Source of the DNA: Hyphomicrobium_A sp963776675
GTDB taxonomy: Bacteria > Pseudomonadota > Alphaproteobacteria > Rhizobiales > Hyphomicrobiaceae
Assembly: GCA_963776675.1 (NCBI GenBank)
Contig: CAVZNR010000042.1
Coordinates: forward strand, 62,001-126,000
Reading direction: 5' to 3'
DNA: 64,000 nucleotides
Position 1 is the first letter of the stretch; each line of letters opens with the position of its first letter. Below are positions 35,653 to 44,822 of this stretch, in pieces. Below the pieces are notes generated by a model. The model saw nothing but the letters and a program-made list of their open reading frames with translations. It was not told the origin of the DNA and did no database searches. Made by a program: the position numbers and the translations under genes.

Positions 35653-37260
35653 CTACAGCGGCACGGAGATGATGGCGCGCAGGCCACCCATGGAGCTTTC
35701 GCCCAGCCTGATGTCGCCGCCGTGGCTCTTGGCGATGTCGCGCGCGATTGCGAGGCCCAACCCCGTGTTGCCCTCGTCCTGATTGCGCGCGTGATCGAGC
35801 CGGTAGAACGGCTTGAACACGTTGGCGCGCTCGGCGGCCGGAATGCCGGGCCCGTTGTCGTCCACCTCGATGCGCACCCACTGGCCTTCGACGGCGGCGC
35901 GGATCAGCACCTTGTCGGCAAAGCGCATGGCATTGGAGACGAGGTTGGTGATCGCCCGCTTGAAGGCCTGCCGCTTCAGGGGCAGCACGATCTCGTTGCG
36001 CCGCTTGCGGATCTTCAGGTCGACGGGCGTGTCGTAGACGAAGCGCAACTCCAGCTGGATCTCCTGCAGCAGCTCGCGCAGGTTGGTCGGCTCCAATTCC
36101 TCGCCGCCATCGCCCTTGGCGAACGCGAGGTAGTCCTCGAGCATGCTCTGCATCTCGCGCACGTCCGCCTGCAGCGAATGCGCCTCGGCGGTGTCGCCCA
36201 GCAACGCCAGCTCCAGCTTGAAGCGCGTCAGCACGGTGCGCAGGTCGTGGCTGACGCCGGCCAGCATGGTGGTGCGCTGCTCGACGTGCGTGGTGATGCG
36301 ATCGCGCATTTCCAGGAACGCCGTGGCGGCCTGGCGCACCTCGCGGGCGCCGCGCGGGCGGAAGTCGTCGGGAACCCTGCGCCCCTTGCCGAAGGCATCG
36401 GCGGCTTCCGCCAGCCTCAAGATCGGCCGGATCTGGTTGCGCAGGAACAGGATCGCGACGGTGAGCAGGATCACCGAGGAGCCGATCATCCACAAAAGGA
36501 AGATGTGCGAGTTCGACGCGTACGTCTGCGAGCGCGTCGCAACGAAGCGCAGAATGGCGTTGGCGTGCTTGACGCGGATTTCCACGTGGCGCGACTGGCC
36601 GACCGTGTCGATCCAGAACGGGCGCTGCACCTGGCGGCGGATCTCGTCGGACAGCGCCCGGTCGAGCAGCGCGAAGAAGGGCTTCGGGCGCGGCGCCGGC
36701 AGATCGCCGGGCGGCAGGATCTGCATCGACAGGTTGAGGCGGTCGCGCGCCATCTCGATGAGCTGGCTGTAGTCGTCCTTGCGCGGGTACTGCTCGTAGA
36801 CGTCGATGAGGGCCGCGATGTCGCGCGCGGTCGCCTCCGACAGGCGGCGCGTGACGGCTTGCCAGTGCCGCTCCATGAAGACGAACGCCACGACGCCTTC
36901 CAGCACCACGATCGGCGCGATGATGATGATCAGCGCGCGCGCATAGAGGCCCTTGGGCAGGACATCCGACATCCAGCCCGAGAGGCGGCGCATGTTGTTC
37001 GCGTGCGTCCGGCCGAACCAGGCGAATGCGGCGAGCAACCACGGCGGCGGCTTGGGCAGTTTTCCCTTGGACCATTGCGGGCGCCAGGCGGGATCGATGC
37101 GCGCCCAACTCGGCAACCCCAATGGCGGCAAGCGCAACGCGGGCATGCGCAGCGAGCCCGGCAGCTTCAGCCGGTGCAACGGGAGCGCTGCTTGCACCCA
37201 CTGCAGAAGGCCTTGCCACCGCGCGCGCAGACCGTTCGGCTCGTCGCTTCTAGCGAGCAT
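35653..37260 (-). CDS. EnvZ-like sensor histidine kinase with long N-terminal extension
   Basis: A 535-residue inner-membrane kinase. About 105 residues rich in Pro/Leu/Trp precede the first span (ALIIIIAPIVVLEGVVAFVF, about 110-130), an unusual length. The periplasmic loop follows to the second span (FLLWMIGSSVILLTVAILF, about 262-282), then HAMP (NQIRPILRLAEAADAFGKG) and the dimerisation domain with GVSHDLRT at His338. The usual Pro after SHDLRT is Val. ATPase motifs: NLVSNAMRFA (N box), VDDNGPGIP (G1) and GNTGLGLAIARDI (G2). It pairs with the OmpR-type regulator 37 bp upstream in transcription order. Confidence 0.9.
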   Translation of the reverse strand: MLARSDEPNGLRARWQGLLQWVQAALPLHRLKLPGSLRMPALRLPPLGLPSWARIDPAWRPQWSKGKLPKPPPWLLAAFAWFGRTHANNMRRLSGWMSDVLPKGLYARALIIIIAPIVVLEGVVAFVFMERHWQAVTRRLSEATARDIAALIDVYEQYPRKDDYSQLIEMARDRLNLSMQILPPGDLPAPRPKPFFALLDRALSDEIRRQVQRPFWIDTVGQSRHVEIRVKHANAILRFVATRSQTYASNSHIFLLWMIGSSVILLTVAILFLRNQIRPILRLAEAADAFGKGRRVPDDFRPRGAREVRQAATAFLEMRDRITTHVEQRTTMLAGVSHDLRTVLTRFKLELALLGDTAEAHSLQADVREMQSMLEDYLAFAKGDGGEELEPTNLRELLQEIQLELRFVYDTPVDLKIRKRRNEIVLPLKRQAFKRAITNLVSNAMRFADKVLIRAAVEGQWVRIEVDDNGPGIPAAERANVFKPFYRLDHARNQDEGNTGLGLAIARDIAKSHGGDIRLGESSMGGLRAIISVPL

Positions 37261-37297
37261 CTAAACCCGACCTTGCAAGGGGGGCTCGGTAACCATC

Positions 37298-38008
<711 letters not shown>

Positions 38009-38023
38009 GGCTTCGCCCCTCGT

Positions 38024-38605
38024 TCAGCCTGCTTTGCGGGTGCCGTTTGCGAGCTTAATCAGCTCCTCCACGCCAGGGCGATCGGACTCTGCAATCATGG
38101 CAAAAAGGAAGCGGCGGGTCAGCTCTCTTGCCCCTTGCCCCGCATTTCCAAGCGCGGCCTCGATCCGCTTGATCTGCCACGCGGTCAGCTTGTCGGCAAG
38201 GCGCCCGCCCTTGGCGGTCACGAACAGGCGGCGCTCGCGGCGGTCGTCGTTGCCCGCCTTTTGCATGATGAAGCCCTGGTCGATGAGCTGCTTCAGGACG
38301 CGCGCTAAGCTTTGTTTGGTGATCTTCAAAATATCCAGCAGGGCAGCGACCCTCAGCCCCGGGTGGCGGTGAACGAAGTGGAGCACGCGATGGTGCGCGC
38401 GCCCGAAGCCATACTCCGCCAGAATTTCATCGGGGCCCGCGGTAAAGTCGCGATAGGCGAAGAACAGAAGCTCCGCACAGGCCACGAGCTCGTCATGCGA
38501 GGGCAATTCCGGGAGCTGAGCGGCGGTTCCGTTGGGGGTTGGAGAGGCCCCCCCCGACCGGGTGCTGCGGCGCCCCGTTACGCTGTCGGACGTTATGTCA
38601 GTCAT
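38024..38605 (-). CDS. MarR-family transcriptional regulator
   Basis: 193 residues with a disordered Ser/Thr/Pro-rich N-terminus of about 35. The winged helix: YGFGRAHHRVLHFVHRHPGL, LLDILKITKQSLARVLKQLI (recognition helix) and the wing DDRRERRLFVTAKG with the MarR DRR signature. Its start codon is covered by the palindrome AGTCA-TGT-TGACT. It stands 15 bp before the response regulator and divergent from the aminotransferase. It is probably co-transcribed with the two-component genes. Confidence 0.9.
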   Translation of the reverse strand: MTDITSDSVTGRRSTRSGGASPTPNGTAAQLPELPSHDELVACAELLFFAYRDFTAGPDEILAEYGFGRAHHRVLHFVHRHPGLRVAALLDILKITKQSLARVLKQLIDQGFIMQKAGNDDRRERRLFVTAKGGRLADKLTAWQIKRIEAALGNAGQGARELTRRFLFAMIAESDRPGVEELIKLANGTRKAG

Positions 38606-38612
38606 GTTGACT
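38600..38612. promoter_or_regulatory. palindrome over the marR start codon (operator candidate)
   Basis: AGTCATGTTGACT has perfect 5-bp arms AGTCA/TGACT with a 3-bp centre, overlapping the MarR start codon. MarR proteins commonly bind such sites near their own start to autoregulate. Evidence is positional only. Confidence 0.35.
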
Positions 38613-38803
38613 TATTTGGCTCCGATTGCTACTCGTGGCAAGTCATTTTGCGCATGCGGTTGAACGTGTTCGCGCGAGCGAATTTGCTCGTGCCATTGGC
38701 ACGGGCGCCGCGGTATAGGGGACCTGTGGGCCGCCGAGCCGGCCCCGCCTCCGAGCCCGCCCTTAGTGGCGAAGTTTCGCGCAAAAGTCCACGGAGAGAA
38801 TTG

Positions 38804-39697
38804 ATGTCCGAGCCGGCTCCTTTTCACGATCGCGACGGCCAAATCTGGCTCGACGGCAAGCTCGTCCCCTGGCGCGAGGCCAACATCCACGTCCTGACCC
38901 ACGCCCTGCACTACGGTAGCGCGGTGTTCGAGGGGGAGCGGGCCTACTCCGGCCAGATTTTTAAGCTTTCCGAGCACTCCCAGCGGCTGATCGACAGCGC
39001 CAAGGTGCTCGACTTCGAGATCCCCTACTCCGTGGCCGAGATCGACCAGATCTGCCGCGACGTGGTGGCCGCCAACAAGCTCTCCGACTGCTACATCCGC
39101 CCCATCGCCTGGCGCGGCAGCGAGCAGATCGGCGTCTCGGCGCAGGCGACCAAGATCCACATGGCCGTCGCCGCCTGGGAGTGGGGCTCCTACTTCCCCT
39201 TGGAGCAGCGCCTCAAGGGCATCCGCCTCACCATGGCCAAGTACCGCCGCCCCGATCCGGCGACGGCGCCGTGCAAGAGCAAGGCGGCGGGCCTGTACAT
39301 GATCTGCACCATCGAGAAGCACCGCGCCGAGCGGGCGGGCTATGCCGACGCGCTCATGCTCGACTGGCGCGGGCACGTGGCCGAGTGCACGGGCGCCAAC
39401 ATCTTCTTCGTCAAGGACGGCGTGCTGCACACGCCCGATCCCGACTGCTTCCTCGACGGCATCACGCGGCGCACGGTGATCGAGCTGGCCAAGAAGCGCG
39501 GCTACGAGGTGGTCGAGCGCACCATCCTGCCCGACGAGCTCGCCAGCTTCTCGGAGGTGTTCCTGACCGGCACCGCCGCGGAGGTGACGCCGGTCTCCGA
39601 AATCGGCGAGCACCGCTACAAGCCGGGGCAGATCAGCGAGACCCTGCTCAACGACTACATGGCCGTGGTGCAGCCTGCCCGCAAAGCAGCCGAATAA
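38804..39697 (+). CDS. ilvE: branched-chain amino acid aminotransferase
   Basis: 297 residues, class IV PLP enzyme, from ATG 38804 (RBS GGAGAG). Motifs: FEGERAYSGQIFKLSEHSQRL, YIRPIAWRG, KSKAAGLYM with the PLP lysine region, ADALMLDWRGHVAECTGANIFF, and LTGTAAEVTPVSEIG. It interconverts Leu/Ile/Val and their keto acids using 2-oxoglutarate. It is divergent from a MarR gene across 198 bp. Whether MarR controls it is unknown. Confidence 0.93.
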   Translation: MSEPAPFHDRDGQIWLDGKLVPWREANIHVLTHALHYGSAVFEGERAYSGQIFKLSEHSQRLIDSAKVLDFEIPYSVAEIDQICRDVVAANKLSDCYIRPIAWRGSEQIGVSAQATKIHMAVAAWEWGSYFPLEQRLKGIRLTMAKYRRPDPATAPCKSKAAGLYMICTIEKHRAERAGYADALMLDWRGHVAECTGANIFFVKDGVLHTPDPDCFLDGITRRTVIELAKKRGYEVVERTILPDELASFSEVFLTGTAAEVTPVSEIGEHRYKPGQISETLLNDYMAVVQPARKAAE

Positions 39698-39883
39698 ATC
39701 CACAAGTCCTTAGGACGTCGGTGCGAGAATAAGCCCTTATGGAGCGGGGCTTGCGCGCGCCAGCGTGGCCGCAACGGCACACCCGCACAAGCGTCGTGAG
39801 CGCGGCCCGTGGCAGTCGTTGCCAGGGGCTGACAAGTCGCCGACACTGGCTGCAATCGCGACATAGCGCGGGGACAAACGGCC

Positions 39884-40165
39884 ATGCACCGCTCGGCAAG
39901 ACTTGCAATTGCTTTGTGTTCCGCGCTTGCGGTGACGGCGGCCGTCGCCGCCTCCGCCGTCGCGCAGGAGGGCCCCGGCGGGCTCATCAATCCGCAGCGC
40001 GACTGCCAGACCATTCGCACCTGCAACTATCGCAGGGGCGGCTCCTACCGGGGCTGCCTGTCGAGCTATAGCTGCCGCACGTGCCGTTTCGTGCGCGCGT
40101 CCTGCAAGGGGCTGGGTGGCGGCGTCTGCCGCAAGCTGGTCTGTAGCTGGGGCGGGGTCAGCTAA
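39884..40165 (+). CDS. small cysteine-rich exported protein, unknown function
   Basis: 93 residues. Signal peptide LAIALCSALAVTAAVAASAVA, cleavage before QEGP. The mature part of about 65 residues has eight cysteines: RDCQTIRTCNY, RGCLSSYSCRTCRF, ASCKG, then VCRKLVCSW. It is likely disulfide-bonded in the periplasm. No family name is recognised. ATG 39884 begins the signal peptide. Confidence 0.6.
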   Translation: MHRSARLAIALCSALAVTAAVAASAVAQEGPGGLINPQRDCQTIRTCNYRRGGSYRGCLSSYSCRTCRFVRASCKGLGGGVCRKLVCSWGGVS

Positions 40166-40178
40166 GCAGTACGCGGGC

Positions 40179-40415
40179 TCAGCGCGCCCGCGCAAACAAC
40201 GTCGTCACCGCAGTGAGGACGAACGTGGCGATCGCGGCCCCGATGGTCACGAGCGTGGCGATGCCGAGCGGATGCCCGATCGCGCTGCCGACTGCGGCAA
40301 CCACACCGGTCCAGAACAGGGCCGGGACGAGCGCAACGAGGGTCAGGCCGAACAGCTGATAGCCCGCGTCGTTGTCCGCAGCGCTGAGCGTGCGCGCTTT
40401 TGCCAGGTTTCTCAT
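40179..40415 (-). CDS. small two-span membrane protein, unknown function
   Basis: 78 residues from ATG 40415. Two hydrophobic spans, about 24-45 (LFGLTLVALVPALFWTGVVAAV) and 52-74 (LGIATLVTIGAAIATFVLTAV), are enclosed by basic ends. No motif is recognised. It is convergent with the Cys-rich protein gene 13 bp away. Confidence 0.55.
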   Translation of the reverse strand: MRNLAKARTLSAADNDAGYQLFGLTLVALVPALFWTGVVAAVGSAIGHPLGIATLVTIGAAIATFVLTAVTTLFARAR

Positions 40416-40613
40416 GCGCCGAGGTCTCCGCACGAAGGGTCCGTTTCAGGCACGCTAGGCGGGCAGGGTGAATGCGCCGCTAACGGCAGTGATGAGTGGG
40501 CGCCGGACCGCAATAAACATTAACGGACCATGACGCGGTGTCCCTGGTGGAACAACCAGGCCCGGCGCGTTATGCCCTTGTTTGTAAGGGCGGGGGATAA
40601 CTGGCGGGATGTC

Positions 40614-42234
40614 ATGAAAGTTCCGCGGCGGGTCGACGTCGTCATCATCGGCGCTGGCCACAACGGCCTGACGTGCGCGGCCTACCTGGCGGCGGCGGGG
40701 CTCGACACGCTCGTCTTGGAGAAAAACGCCGTCGTCGGTGGCGCGGCGCTCACCGAGGAGTTCCACCCGGGCTTTCGCAACTCGGTTGCCGCCTACACGG
40801 TGAGCCTGCTCAACCCCAAGGTTATTGCGGACCTGGAGCTGGCCCGCCACGGGCTCAAAATCGTGGAGCGGCCGGCTGCCAATTTCTGGCCCGTCGATGC
40901 TACGCGCTTCCTGCTGATGCGCGGCGGCCTCGCCGAGCGCCAAGCCGCGATTGCCAAATTCTCCGTCCGCGACGCCGAGCGCCTGCCGGCATACGACGCA
41001 GCGCTCGAGCGCGCCGCCGACGTGTTGCGCGATCTGGTGCTGCGCCCGCCGCCCAATTTCGGCGGCGGCGTCATGGAGCTTATAAAAGGCGCCGCGCTGG
41101 GCCAGCGCCTGCTGCGGCTCGACTTGGGCGACAAGCGCACGCTCATCGACCTCTTTACCAAGAGCGCGGCCGACTTCCTCGATGCCTGGTTCGAAAGCGA
41201 CGTCGTGAAGGCCGCCTTTGCCTTCGACGGCATCGTCGGCAACTACGCCGCGCCCTCGACGCCCGGCACCGCGTATGTGCTGCTGCATCACTGCTTCGGC
41301 GAGGTGAACGGCAAGCGCGGCGCCTGGGGGCACGCCATCGGCGGCATGGGTGCGATCACGCAGGCGATGGCCAAGTCGCGCACAGATGCGCGGCGCGGCG
41401 ATCCGCACCAACGCGCCCGTTGCGCGGCTGCTGACCGAGGACGGCAGGGCGGTGGGCGTCGTATTAGAGTTTGGCGAGGAGATCACCGCGCGTGCGGTCG
41501 CCGCCGGCATGCCGCCCAAGCTGCTCTTTCGCGACCTCGTACCCGAAGGCACCGTCGCAGCCGATCTGCAGAGCCGCTTCGTGTCCATCACGTCGGGCTC
41601 GGGCACGTTCCGCATGAACGTGGCGCTCTCGGAGCTGCCCGACTTCACCTGCCGGCCCGGAACGCAGCAGCAAGACCACCATGGCGCCGGCATCGTCATC
41701 GGGCCGTCGCTCGCCTACCTGGAGCGCGCCTATCTCGATGCACGCCTCGACGGCTGGTCGTCCGAGCCGGTCGTGGAGATGCTCATCCCCTCGACGCTCG
41801 ATCCCGGGCTCGCGCCCGCGGGCCAGCACGTCGCCAGCCTGTTCGTGCAGCACGTGGCACCACACCTGCCGGCGGGGCGCAGTTGGGAGGACGAGCGCGA
41901 GAAAGAGGCCTTCGCCGACCTCGTCATCGGCACGGTCACGCGGCATGCCCCGAACTTCAAGGCGGCGGTGCTCGGCCGGCAGATCCTGTCGCCGCTCGAT
42001 CTGGAACGGCGCTTCGGAATGATCGACGGCGACATTTTCCACGGGGCGCTGTCGCTCGCTCAGCTTTTTTCGATGCGGCCGCAGCTCGGGTATGCCGACT
42101 ATCGCATGCCGCTGCCGGGGCTCTACCTGTGTGCCTCGGGCGCGCATCCCGGAGGCGGGGTGACGGGTGCGCCCGGGCACAACGCCGCGGCCGAGATCAT
42201 CCGCGATCTCAAGGGCTGGAAGCGCCGCAGATGA
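40614..42234 (+). CDS. phytoene-desaturase-like FAD oxidoreductase (PYROXD2 type), frameshifted in this sequence
   Basis: From ATG 40614: the FAD-binding VVIIGAGHNGLTCAAYLAAAG and LVLEKNAVVGGAA, then FHPGFRNSVAAYTVSLLNP, GNYAAPSTPGTAYVLLHH and GGMGAITQAMAKS. At about 41380 one extra base shifts the frame. The rest reads QMRGAAIRTNAPVARLLTEDG to the C-terminal FAD motif LPGLYLCASGAHPGGGVTGAPGHNAA, stop 42234. Joined length about 539, as in relatives. These enzymes (COG1233) oxidise unknown, possibly isoprenoid or pyridine, substrates. Confidence 0.85.
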
Positions 42235-42245
42235 AGGAGGCTCCC

Positions 42246-42617
42246 ATGCAGCTCGGTCCGCCCATTCCCATCCTGCGCATGTTCGATGTGGAGGCGGCCC
42301 GCGCCTTCTACGTGGACTTCCTCGGCTTCGCCGTTGGCTGGGAGCACCGGTTCGGCCCGGACTTTCCGATTTATATGAAAGTCTTCCGCGCCGACTGCGA
42401 GCTGCACCTCTCCGAGCATCATGGCGACTGCTCGCCGGGCGCGGGCGTCCGCATCATCGTCGGTGACATCGACGCATTCTGCGCGGAGATATCCGGGCGG
42501 CACTACAAGTACGCGCGACCGGGTGTCGAGGAGAAACCCTGGGGTCTGCGCGAAATGACGGTCACCGATCCGTCTGCGAATCGCCTGATATTCTTCGATG
42601 CGCGCCCGCGCACCTGA
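42246..42617 (+). CDS. VOC-superfamily protein (glyoxalase/bleomycin-resistance-like)
   Basis: 123 residues from ATG 42246, ideally spaced after AAGGAGG; an upstream ATG overlaps the oxidoreductase stop. It has the betaalphabetabetabeta pattern: PILRMFDVEAARAFYVDFLGF, CELHLSEHHGDCSPG, REMTVTDPSANRLIFFD. The bleomycin-resistance-like subgroup lacks a fixed metal set. Function could be binding or detoxifying a small molecule. It is co-transcribed with the FAD enzyme. Confidence 0.8.
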   Translation: MQLGPPIPILRMFDVEAARAFYVDFLGFAVGWEHRFGPDFPIYMKVFRADCELHLSEHHGDCSPGAGVRIIVGDIDAFCAEISGRHYKYARPGVEEKPWGLREMTVTDPSANRLIFFDARPRT

Positions 42618-42637
42618 CGCCGCGTCGAGGTGGTGAG

Positions 42638-43120
42638 ATGCTCAAGGTCACTGAGGACATCGCGATCGACGAGCGCGAGCTCGAGGAGCGGTTTGTCCGC
42701 TCCTCCGGTCCCGGCGGCCAGAACGTCAACAAGGTTTCCACCGCCGTGGAGCTGCGCTTCGACGTGCGCGGGTCCCCGTCGCTGCCGCCGGCGGTGCGCG
42801 TGCGCCTGGCGCGGCTTGCCGGACGGCGCCTGACGGATGAGGGCGTTCTCGTCATTCGTGCCGAGCGCTTTCGCACGCAGGAGCGCAACCGCGACGATGC
42901 GCGCGAACGGCTCGTCGACCTTATTCGTAAGGCTGCCGTCGTGCCCAAGCGGCGCATTCCGACCAAGCCCTCGCGCGCCGCCAAGCGCAAGCGCATGGAG
43001 GACAAGACCAAGCGCAGCCACGTCAAGCATCTGCGCCGCAACAAGCCGGATTCGGCTGAGGCTCAGATGTACCCCCTCGGTGAGCGATGCAGCGCTCGAA
43101 TGGCGCCGGGTGTGCGCTAG
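42638..43120 (+). CDS. arfB: alternative ribosome-rescue factor ArfB (peptidyl-tRNA hydrolase)
   Basis: 160 residues. The RF-1-like catalytic domain has the GGQ motif in VRSSGPGGQNVNKVSTAVEL. After a linker, the basic tail RRIPTKPSRAAKRKRMEDKTKRS enters the mRNA channel of stalled ribosomes. The tail is about 20 residues longer than in typical members and runs into the 3' end of the convergent acyltransferase gene (98-bp overlap), so the last part may be an artefact of a nearby indel. Confidence 0.9.
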   Translation: MLKVTEDIAIDERELEERFVRSSGPGGQNVNKVSTAVELRFDVRGSPSLPPAVRVRLARLAGRRLTDEGVLVIRAERFRTQERNRDDARERLVDLIRKAAVVPKRRIPTKPSRAAKRKRMEDKTKRSHVKHLRRNKPDSAEAQMYPLGERCSARMAPGVR

Positions 43121-44291
43121 GCGCCGTCGGCGCGAGATACGGCGCATCGTCGCCGAGCGCCTGCAGGTCCGGGTCCATGCTATCGAAGGCCATCATCGGC
43201 CCGAACAACTTGAACAGCGGGTTGATCGCCATGTTGCGATACTTGAAGTAGACCCAGCTGCGCTTGAGCTTGCACCCCAGCCGCACCTTTTGCCGGTAGC
43301 TCGTGTGCCCCGTCTGCAGCCATGGGATGCCGCGCTCCATCGCGAGCCGCGCTGTCGCCAACCAGTTGACGAAATAGAGGTTGTGCTCGCGTGCGAGCGG
43401 ATAGCGCATGCCCACGTACTTGCCGATGATGCGGTTGGGCTCGATGAGAAAGATGTTGAAGCTCGCCAGCTTGCCCTCGACGCGACACAGCATGAGCTGG
43501 GCCGTGCCGGGCATCGCCCGCATCACCTCGCGGAAGTAGCGCGACGGCACCTCGTCGAAGGCGCCGTAGTCGGTCTTCCGGTTGGCCTTGGTCTCCTCGA
43601 ACAGCGCCACGATCTCGTCCTCGATGCCATCGATGGAGTCGCGGATCTCGATTGCGACGTTGGCCCGCCGCATCTTCTTGCGCAGGTCGGAGCGCATGGA
43701 GGATGACAGGCTCGCCAGGTATTCGTCCTCCGTCTTGAAGGGCAGGTGGAGCGTGGCCAGCGGCAGCGTGGCGACACGGGTGAAGCCGGCCTGGTGGAGA
43801 TGGTCGTGTGCCCAGACGGCATCGCGGTCGGTGATATCCTTCAAGGCAAGGAGCGGGACGTTCTCCGATTGGGCGTACGCATCCAGGCCTTGGAGCAGCG
43901 CCTCGAATGCTTCAAGTCGCGCGTTTGCATCCAAAGCCGGTGCAAATCCCAGGGGGCATTCCTCGGTGAGCGGTGAGCCCAGCCCCAGCACGGGCACGAC
44001 GACGAACTTGCGCGCGTTCTCGTAGAGCCACTCGCCGGCCGGTTTCAGCGGACCTTCGAGCGACAAATCGAGCCGGTAGTCGGTGCGAAAGAGCGTGGTG
44101 GCGGCGACGAGCTCATTCCCGGCCCACACGCCCATCGCCGAGGCGGAGAAGTCGTCGGGGCTGGCGCGCTCGCAGGCGCGAAAATAGTCCCAGCCTTCCG
44201 CCTTGGATTGGAACAGGGCCGACCAGTCGGCGCGGGAAATGTCCGCGATCGTGGCGACGTGGCGTGCAACGAGGGGCTCGCCGCCGCTCAT
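43023..44291 (-). CDS. GNAT/FemAB-like acyltransferase
   Basis: About 422 residues from ATG 44291 (a TTG at 44327 would add 12). Two acetyltransferase-like halves: N-terminal ISRADWSALFQS, VWAGNELVAATTLFRTDY and LPLATLHLPFKTEDEYLASLSS, then SSMRSDLRKKMRRANVAIEIRDS, and a second half with RYFREVMRAM, ASFNIFLIEPNRIIGKYVG and YFVNWLATARLAMERGI. The layout suits the FemAB-like/GNAT proteins that act on peptidoglycan or lipid-linked substrates; the substrate is unknown. The 3' end overlaps arfB. The last about 45 residues are Pro/Cys-rich and may not belong. Confidence 0.65.
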   Translation of the reverse strand: MSGGEPLVARHVATIADISRADWSALFQSKAEGWDYFRACERASPDDFSASAMGVWAGNELVAATTLFRTDYRLDLSLEGPLKPAGEWLYENARKFVVVPVLGLGSPLTEECPLGFAPALDANARLEAFEALLQGLDAYAQSENVPLLALKDITDRDAVWAHDHLHQAGFTRVATLPLATLHLPFKTEDEYLASLSSSMRSDLRKKMRRANVAIEIRDSIDGIEDEIVALFEETKANRKTDYGAFDEVPSRYFREVMRAMPGTAQLMLCRVEGKLASFNIFLIEPNRIIGKYVGMRYPLAREHNLYFVNWLATARLAMERGIPWLQTGHTSYRQKVRLGCKLKRSWVYFKYRNMAINPLFKLFGPMMAFDSMDPDLQALGDDAPYLAPTAPSAHPAPFERCIAHRGGTSEPQPNPACCGADA

Positions 44292-44492
44292 GAGGCGAAT
44301 CGCATCCGGCTCATAAGGAGCCTCCAAGAGTTCCGTGCGCTAAGGTGCATCGTGCCAGAATCGTTTGCGAGGGGTGCGGAGACTGACGCAGGGTGCGCGA
44401 AGGTGATGTTCCATCGGCACCGACCAGCGGAAAAACGGGCGGGACGCCCGCGGCGGATCTGAGTAAACATAAAGCCCGAGGCGGGAGGAGCA

Positions 44493-44822
44493 ATGGCTTA
44501 TCTCTATCTGGCAATCGCCATCGTGAGCGAGGTTGTGGGCACCGCGGCGCTCAAGGCCTCGCAGGAGTTCACGCAGCTCGTGCCGTCGCTCGTCGTCGTG
44601 GTCGGATACGCGTCGGCGTTCTATTTTCTCACGCTGACACTGCGCACGATTCCCGTCGGCATCGCCTACGCCGTGTGGGCGGGCGTTGGCATCGTGCTCA
44701 TCTGCGCCTTCTCGTGGGTCTTTTACAAGCAGACGCTCGATTGGCCGGCGATCGTCGGCGTCGGGCTGATCGCGGCGGGCGTCGTGCTGATCAACGGCTT
44801 CTCCGGCAGCATCAACCACTAG
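44493..44822 (+). CDS. small multidrug resistance transporter, EmrE-like
   Basis: 109 residues, four spans. The essential Glu is in AIVSEVVGTAALKAS, helix 1. GIAYAVWAGVGIVLICAFSW matches the EmrE/QacE helix 3 closely, and PAIVGVGLIAAGVVLING is helix 4. The strong match to EmrE/Qac rather than Gdx/SugE suggests export of quaternary cations by proton antiport as an antiparallel dimer. RBS GGGAGGAG. Its stop overlaps the end of the convergent patatin gene by 11 bp. Confidence 0.9.
   Translation: MAYLYLAIAIVSEVVGTAALKASQEFTQLVPSLVVVVGYASAFYFLTLTLRTIPVGIAYAVWAGVGIVLICAFSWVFYKQTLDWPAIVGVGLIAAGVVLINGFSGSINH

Noticed and set aside
44430..44470. A short GC hairpin with an ACG loop before the SMR pump, resembling half of a guanidine-II (mini-ykkC) riboswitch
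   Set aside because: Only one hairpin is present, the loop is ACGC rather than ACGR, and the pump matches EmrE/Qac rather than guanidine exporter Gdx.
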